A stretch of DNA of 64,000 nt, taken from Nemertoderma westbladi. Taxonomy: Eukaryota; Xenacoelomorpha; Nemertodermatida; Nemertodermatidae. Location: positions 1 to 64,000 of the forward strand of contig JAUCBJ010007281.1 in assembly GCA_032718475.1 (NCBI GenBank), written 5' to 3'. The stretch's first letter is position 1; each line of letters starts with the position of its first letter. Positions 58,620 through 64,000 of the stretch are shown in pieces. The position numbers and the translations under genes are program-made. The notes beneath the pieces are model-generated. The model was not told the DNA's origin, made no database searches, and was given only the letters and a program-made list of their open reading frames with translations.

Positions 58620-58890
58620 TGTGTTACTTTAACATGGAAGGCATTAACTGCGAGCACTGCCTCCCGGGCTACTACAGACGTGGAAGGCAATGGAGACTCA
58701 CGGACAGATGCGAGCCGTGTACCGGCTGTCGTAGCAAACGGACTCACAGCGGAGGGTGTAGCAACGGGGATGGAAGCTGCGAATGTAAAACTGGTTACAG
58801 TGGACGAGATTGTAGCGATTGTGCTGACGGATACGAGTTCAGTGGTGGTCAATGTAGAGAATGCCCGTGTAGTCATCAGGGCACTGCCTT
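58620..58890 (+). CDS. Isolated exon encoding laminin-type EGF (LE) repeats
   Basis: The exon runs 271 bp between an acceptor AG at 58618-58619 and a consensus donor GTAAGT at 58891-58896. The frame reads CYFNMEGINCEHCLPGYYRR, then CEPCTGCRSKRTHSGGCSNGDGSCECKTGYSG, CSDCADGYEFSGGQCRECPCSHQGTA. The cysteine spacing C-x2-C-x(1)-G-Y-Y and G-x-C-x-C-x2-G-x-x-G-x-x-C-x2-C-x2-G-Y is that of LE domains: the end of one, one complete domain, and the start of a third. Laminin alpha chains are the closest fit in memory, but perlecan, MEGF8 or attractin-like proteins share the module. It is an extracellular matrix or surface protein exon. No partner exon was found elsewhere in the window, so introns must be long or this is an orphan. 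The exon starts two bases before a codon boundary and ends two bases into one. Confidence 0.68.
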
Positions 58891-58896
58891 GTAAGT

Positions 58897-59293
58897 ATTT
58901 ATATTTGTAAAACGCTAATTATATATGTCGACGGTTTACCATATTAACAAAACATGTTAACGGTTTCTAAAAACCTATTTTTATCATTTCTTACTCAAAA
59001 TGAATAATCCAAACACTTACTGTATGCACAAATAAGGTATGTCACATCTTATTAAATAATGTAATATTATTAAAATACCCCGATCCAATATGAGTATAGA
59101 GAATTTATTGGTTGGCTAATCAGCATTGCATCAAACAGAGCCAAGGAAAATAAAGAAATTGCTAATTTTTTGGTGAGTTAAACATTTGATTTATTTCTGA
59201 GTTAATTATTTATGCAGCAATGCGCATACTAGTAAAACCAGGATGTTCTAAAAAAATTTAATATCGCCATGTCACCCTCTTGACTTGCTACAA
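58897..59293. other. Non-coding spacer or intron
   Basis: AT-rich, with no gene or further LE exon recognised. Confidence 0.4.
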
Positions 59294-59722
59294 TTCACCT
59301 TTAACCTGTTCATGCTATCCATCTCGAAGATTTTCATCTCTGTCCGAGTGACGGCTTGGTCTCTCCGTCTGCTGGTAAGCCATGCTGTAGCTCCCAGTAT
59401 ACAGCATGGCATACAGCATACTCCATCCCTCGTTTCAATGGCTCAACCTTCGTCAGTTCATGGAATCGCTCTATATTGCTTTCCCAAAGATTCCTTCCAT
59501 ATATTCACTGCGAAATTCTCTCTATTGCTTGCGGCTACAGCACCGTAAATTCGAAAATATGTGGATTTGGCTTTCTCGACGAGTTCTAGGGTTTCTTAAA
59601 AGTGGTGCTTTAAAGTGAGAATGCAGAGTAAACAGTACCGGCACCGGGGTTTTGGGTTTGAGATCACCATAATAGAAAATATAATGTCCATGATTAGTAA
59701 ACCCCCTGGAATATAAGTAAAA
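59294..59722 (-). pseudogene. Partial PAPS reductase pseudogene
   Basis: This is a minus-strand copy of the interior of the gene at 59797-60525, from the ...MNRLKVN region (59294-59320) back to the GGLVIMDI region (near 59690-59720). Landmarks match in order: TTCACCTTTAACCTGTTCATGC, GAGTGACGGCTTGGTCTC, CTCCATCCCTCGTTTCAATG, TGTGGATTTGGCTTTCTC and ACCGGGGTTT. It has insertions (GTATACAGCATGGCATACAG near 59397 and a run near 59668) and deletions that shift the frame. Neither the start nor the ECGMH end is present. The adjacent same-strand copy suggests local tandem duplication. The longest residual frame (59522-59782) cannot bind or reduce PAPS. Confidence 0.85.
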
Positions 59723-59796
59723 GTAACATACCACCACATAAGATGTTATAAAAATTAAAATTTCGTAACTCAACATGTCCATTGATAGTTACTTCC

Positions 59797-60525
59797 CTAC
59801 CCGTGCATTCCACATTCTGTTTTCTGTGACCCCCTCCACCTCCCTGCCCGCTCCTCTTCCCCAACTCCCACTCGCGTGGTCAATGGCTCATCCCCAATAC
59901 TCCCATATCCCTGATCCAACAACGGGTTGTAATTCACTCCTCGGCTAATTATATACTTCCACGTCTCCTTCTTACTCCAATTCGCCATTGGGTTCACCTT
60001 TAACCTGTTCATGCTATCCATTTCGAAGATTTTCATCTCTGTCCGAGTGACGGCTTGGTCTCTCCTTCTGCCGGTAAGCCATGCTGTAGCTCCCAGCTCC
60101 TCCATCCCTCGTTTCAATGGCTCAACCTTCGTCAGTTCATGAAATCGCTCTATATTGCTTTCCCAAAGATTACTTCCGTATATTTCTGCGAAATTCTCTC
60201 TATTGCTTGCATCTACAGCACCGTAAATCCGAAGATCTAAATTATATGTGGATTTGGCTTTCTCTACGAGTTCTATGGTTTCTTTAAAGTGGTGCAGAGT
60301 ATCTAGAAACAGTACCGGGACCGGGGTTTCGGGTTTGAGATCGCGATAAAGAATGTCCATGATTACTAACCCTCCAGTACCGAAGGCGGTGCTCTGTACG
60401 AGTCCATTGGGGATGTTATCGATACACCATCGTAGGATATCTCGTGGGTGAGCGTCGTGCATTCTTTGATTCAGTTCTTCCAAATCGAATCTCATTGTCT
60501 GCTGGACTAGTTGCGTTAACACCAT
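59797..60525 (-). CDS. cysH: Phosphoadenosine phosphosulfate (PAPS) reductase
   Basis: PAPS reductase converts 3'-phosphoadenylyl sulfate to sulfite plus PAP using thioredoxin, the committed step of assimilatory sulfate reduction. The 242-residue intronless ORF has the family's usual length (E. coli CysH and yeast Met16 are about 244-261). Visible motifs are the PP-loop-like STAFGTGGLV (45-54), LDTLHHF (74-80), the TGRRR-x-Q segment (151-157), INP-type VNPMANWS (177-184), LLDQGYGSIGDEPLTT (202-217) and the C-terminal EERAGRWRGSQKTECGMH with catalytic Cys238. It lacks the CC and CxxC cysteines that bind the iron-sulfur cluster in APS reductases, so PAPS is the expected substrate. The ATG has A at -3, and TATTTATAG on the minus strand lies near 60552-60560. 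Such a gene is unexpected in an animal genome; retention or horizontal transfer are both possible. Confidence 0.93.
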   Translation of the reverse strand: MVLTQLVQQTMRFDLEELNQRMHDAHPRDILRWCIDNIPNGLVQSTAFGTGGLVIMDILYRDLKPETPVPVLFLDTLHHFKETIELVEKAKSTYNLDLRIYGAVDASNRENFAEIYGSNLWESNIERFHELTKVEPLKRGMEELGATAWLTGRRRDQAVTRTEMKIFEMDSMNRLKVNPMANWSKKETWKYIISRGVNYNPLLDQGYGSIGDEPLTTRVGVGEEERAGRWRGSQKTECGMHG

Positions 60526-62324
60526 CTTAACTAATTGAGTTTATTCCGTGTCTATAAATATGATGAAATATAAATTATTAGTTAGTGCATTAACTAAAAT
60601 GTTTAGTTGCAGTATATTTAGGCAGAAATTAACTAATTGGGCTAATTAATTACAGGTAATGTTAAATAATTAGCTATATAATTATATTACAAATTGTAAT
60701 TATTTTATATCACATTACATAAGGATATTACAGAGGTTGTAACTTTTTACGATATGTAGTCTCTACTCTCTTCATATGATATGTTTAATTTTCAGCTCAC
60801 CAGTGCAGTAGTGATATAATATTTGCAAGAAATATAGTAATCTAAATTAATATATTTATTTATCCCAAAAGGCGTATATACACGATACAGGTAGTTATGA
60901 CGGACAAACCAACAGACAGGGAGACATTACAGACAGACAATAAAACTTTTAGAAGAAAATGTGAAATTTAGATTAGCAGAGCGAGTTTAGTCCCCAAATA
61001 GCCTGATGGTAGGTGTGGCAGCAGTTCCCATTGCTGATGCAATGCAGTGTTGCCGATCAAAACTACCATCTCTAGGTGTTGCAGCAGAAATTACTAATCC
61101 ATTAGTTTAAACAGAAAAATGCTGTACAGATATACAGAGGCCACTACATTCAGATAATTGATATAACGATATAATATAATGAGAAGAGATACTGGAGCTT
61201 TAAGCACCGTTTTTGATTTCTGTGCCAGGCCGCAGCTGCTACTGTACTGCTGCCGCAAATTCGAAACGACTTGCAGTATTGGGGCTTGACGACACCGTTT
61301 TAGCTACGTGTAGTAAGGTGTTGCTGCTGTGGACTTGCAGCTAAATCGATATCGGGCCTTGGGTCTTTTCACATTTATTTGCTTTGGCTGACATAGTGTC
61401 CAGAAACACAGCAATTGAAAAAAGTGATCTCCAGCGCAAATTAATCGCATATAAAATAAATTGTTGTTTATTATTTTGGTTCGAAAACATTGACACTTTA
61501 AACTGCTCATTTTTCTTAATGATGCAACTTACATTACTTTAAGTTTTTAAACCCACTAAACATATATTTGGTGATTGTGATCATTTTGATGCATTAACTC
61601 GAACTGACAGTCTGACACATAATTCAATTGAAACACAACAATTTATTTTAAATTCTTCCATTGGTTTCAAGACAGGCACATAGGAAATGCAGCAAGAAGT
61701 TCACACTTCTTTATCACACTAATGCATGATGTCATGATGAGTACCGGTGGTTGACAATGATTAGAACCGCAGTAAATTTAACACTATGCATGGTACCGGT
61801 AGTGTATACAAGATTAATACAGTTGACGTACTTAGCTTACAGCATCGCATTTATCACATCATAAGTAAAAAAATTCATAATGCTGAAATGCATCACATTT
61901 CAATCTATCTTTTTATTCGCATTATTTATGCATTATACATTAGATTTTATGATATTGCACACTTAATAGTCTACTGACCACACTGATTTCTGCTCACTAC
62001 TCTATGTGGAATTACCCTGATTTATGTTCACAAATGATACTCATTTTACATTTGTGCGTTCGACCCACCTTACTTAACAAATAATTTAGTTTGCTAATAA
62101 CTTATTAGATTATATTTTTTTCTACCTTTTATTAATGGAATCTCCCTAATCAGATATATATATATTACGTGTTATTTCTATTTTCTACCGTGACTGCGTT
62201 GATTTCTATGGACCTCGGCCTGGTTTAAAAAATAAATAATGCAATAAGTACCTGATTTCTGCTTACTTCTTAGTCTGATCACAAATATTTTGCTCACTAG
62301 TCTGCTCACTCTGATTTCTGGTCA
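60526..62324. other. Non-coding spacer with a diverged transposon-like stretch
   Basis: No gene supported. 61465-61520 reads GTTTATTATTTTGGTTCGAAAA...CTGCTCATTTTTCTT, close to the 68-bp unit at 52440-52985. 61662-61690 (TCAAGACAGGCACATAGGAAATG) resembles 53060-53080. A diverged relative of the 52068-53331 transposon is therefore likely at about 61300-61760. Confidence 0.45.
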
Positions 62325-62590
62325 CTATTTTGTCTGTTCACACTTGTTTAAGCTCACAACTTTGTCTGTTCACACTGAATTAAGCTCACTACTTTGTCTG
62401 TTCACACTGAATTAAGCTCACTACTTTGTCTGTTCATACTGAATTAAGCTCACTACTTTGTCTGTTCACACTGAATTAAGCTCACTACTTTGTCTGTTCA
62501 CAATGAATTAAGCTAACTACTTTGTCCGTTCACACTGAATTAAGCTGACTACTTTGTCTGTTCACACTGAATTAAGCTCACTTCTTATTC
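62325..62590. repeat. 32-bp tandem repeat, about 8 copies
   Basis: Unit GTCTGTTCACACTGAATTAAGCTCACTACTTT with a 32-bp period. Flanking DNA on both sides (61980-62320 and 62590-62650) contains looser TGCTCACTCTGATTTCTG words, probably an older layer of the same repeat. Confidence 0.92.
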
Positions 62591-63841
62591 TGATCACAAT
62601 ATTTCTGGTCACTATTTAGCCTGCTCACTCTGATTTCTGCTCACTTCTCAGTACTGAAAGACAAAGTAATCAGCTCCAAACGCGTAGAGGTACTTATAAG
62701 TATATAAATACTCCGCCACCAGTCTATTGGAGCAAAATTGTTGTAAAAAAAAAGAACCAAAACTCTTATGTAAAAAAATTTTAAGCGAACAAAATTTTAA
62801 GCGAACAAAATTTAACAGAGTAATCAGGGTTGCCTCTCTCCTGCTTATATAGCCAAAAGGGGAGGAAAAGTACCAGAACATCACCCCACATCCGTATATC
62901 GGATAATGCGGTTTTCATTGGTGGTACCCTAATAAGGCCGCAAATGTTTTATGTTCTCAAAATAATACGGCCCTCTTATTAGCTAATTCGCCTTGTCCAA
63001 TGGTTGTGTCACCTATCCAATGGTGGACATTGTCCCTAATGCCTTGATTTTCTTGGCTTGTGACTTTAGGCCAATGAGTGGGGCAAACGGTTGAGATAAT
63101 CTCCAATGTGGAATGTGGAATGGTTTGGGGGCCTTCCCCACTCCCACCTGCTTATGTAATAGGTTGATATAATCAACCAATCACGGAAAGGAAAGCCCCT
63201 GGGATTGCGCTGAGGAACAACTATGGAATGTTTTACTGGGATTTTGATATGGGATACTATTAATATAACTGAGGGTCTAATGACATGCCAGGAAATTCCA
63301 TCATCAAATTGCGGTGTGGTGATAGACAAATAGCGAAACCAGAGTTGTTCATAGGTCGGGGTGTACTGTACATTCGTCATCAAAACACCTTCGCAATTCC
63401 GATATCTTGTCTCCTACGGTAACTTGAATTTCGGTCAAACTTGTATTTTTAATTCGCCAATACATTAATGTTTGGACATCCTTTTATACATTATGTTTAT
63501 CAATGGACGATTGATTATAATAAACTCGCGATGTTCCGTGAAATATAATTTATTAAAAGGCATTATCTAGTAAAGCGTTCGTTCCCGTGGTTCGTATCTA
63601 ATTTTATCCCATCAGATCGGTTTTGGTCTTAAATCGTGCCGCGTTTATAGCAATTTGTACAATTTTTGTACATCACAGTTTAAATTATCGCGTCATTGTG
63701 AGGTATAGGAATAAGAAAGTACATCTCATTATTGACGTAATATGTTGTGCTTACACACATATTCTAATGGAACATTTGATGGGAATCCCAAAACAACAGT
63801 AATATGTTGCTGCAATCCAAACAACTATAACTACTACTACT
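62591..63841. other. Spacer with CCAAT-word cluster
   Basis: No gene is supported. A weak 105-residue minus frame at 63066-63383 has no recognisable features. ACAAAATTTTAAGCGA is tandemly duplicated at 62780-62815. CCAAT or ATTGG occurs at least five times between 62918 and 63182. Triplet CTA repeats at 63832-63845 are the tail of the next LINE. Confidence 0.4.
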
Positions 63842-64000
63842 ACTAGGATCGGCATGCTGCATTGCAGCTGCATTTTTAATAATACTGTGACGTGACAAAA
63901 TTGCACCGCCACAACTCCCTATCACCCATGAGATTTGCTAGATCATCCGCATCTTCAAGGGCAGTGTCCTTAAAGATGTGTCTCAAGAAAGTCATGGGCT
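63832..64000 (-). mobile_element. LINE-A copy 8: 3' end, continues beyond the window
   Basis: CTA triplets (63832-63845), GGATCGGCATGCTGCATTGC (the hairpin tail) and then the C-terminal coding region in reverse complement up to position 64000. An 11-13-base stretch near 63885-63897 is altered or deleted relative to other copies (GTGACGTGACAAAATTG). The rest lies outside the window, so its length and integrity are unknown. Confidence 0.88.

Noticed and set aside
58436-58876. 146-residue minus frame rich in Thr, Ser and Val
   Set aside because: It overlaps the laminin-type exon antisense; the Thr/Ser composition comes from complementing Cys/Gly codons.
59797-60525. APS (not PAPS) reductase
   Set aside because: The paired cysteines for a 4Fe-4S cluster are absent; only the ECGMH cysteine is present at the expected place.
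63066-63383. 105-residue minus frame ending in RPPNHSTFHIGDYLNRL
   Set aside because: No recognisable domain, and the region is CCAAT-rich spacer; length alone is not convincing.

Overview
This window looks like AT-rich nuclear DNA of an invertebrate animal. The host-type genes are a laminin-EGF exon with splice-site-like borders, an intronless type I membrane protein with a fibronectin-III-like domain, and an intronless PAPS reductase. The rest is dominated by animal-type transposons (non-LTR, Gypsy, Penelope-like, Kolobok-like, small TIR elements) and tandem repeats. There are no bacterial operons, tRNAs or rRNAs that I can see. The species cannot be named from the sequence; short words such as TAGGCCTA and ACCGGTACCGGT recur throughout.

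Layout. 1-1659: two abutting LINE fragments. 2388-5907: a 5'-truncated L1/Tx1-like LINE with a 1046-residue open frame and a poly(A) tail. 8002-9760: a decayed Gypsy pol fragment, interrupted by a 989-bp TIR transposon flanked by 6-bp target duplications. 9761-30400: one gene-free array of about 1,030 copies of a 20-bp monomer, with kilobase-scale higher-order duplications. It begins directly inside the Gypsy fragment. 30956-35913: a CR1/L2-like LINE split by a complete 2,994-bp Kolobok-like DNA transposon with an open transposase gene and TTAA target duplications. 37306-38735: a 34-bp GC-rich minisatellite, itself split by a small LINE insertion.

40384-41508 (minus): the fibronectin-III-like membrane protein gene. 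42786-47488: one nearly full-length but broken LINE and a rearranged relative. 51390-54130: a Penelope-like element (minus) with a hammerhead-like core near its 3' end, split by a 1.26-kb insertion that carries its own tandem repeats. 54356-58267: a full-length 3.9-kb LINE with an open 1103-residue ORF and a 14-bp target duplication. 58620-58890: the laminin-type exon. 59294-60525 (minus): the PAPS reductase gene and a partial pseudogene copy beside it. 62325-62590: a 32-bp tandem repeat. 63842-64000: another LINE 3' end running off the window.

One LINE family, called LINE-A here, accounts for at least seven pieces: 291-1659, 36783-37139, 38255-38689, 42786-46515, 46530-47488, 54356-58267 and 63842-64000. 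All pieces that reach the 3' end finish in the same short hairpin-forming tail followed by TAG triplets. The host genes share no obvious pathway; most of the window records repeated transposition and tandem amplification.
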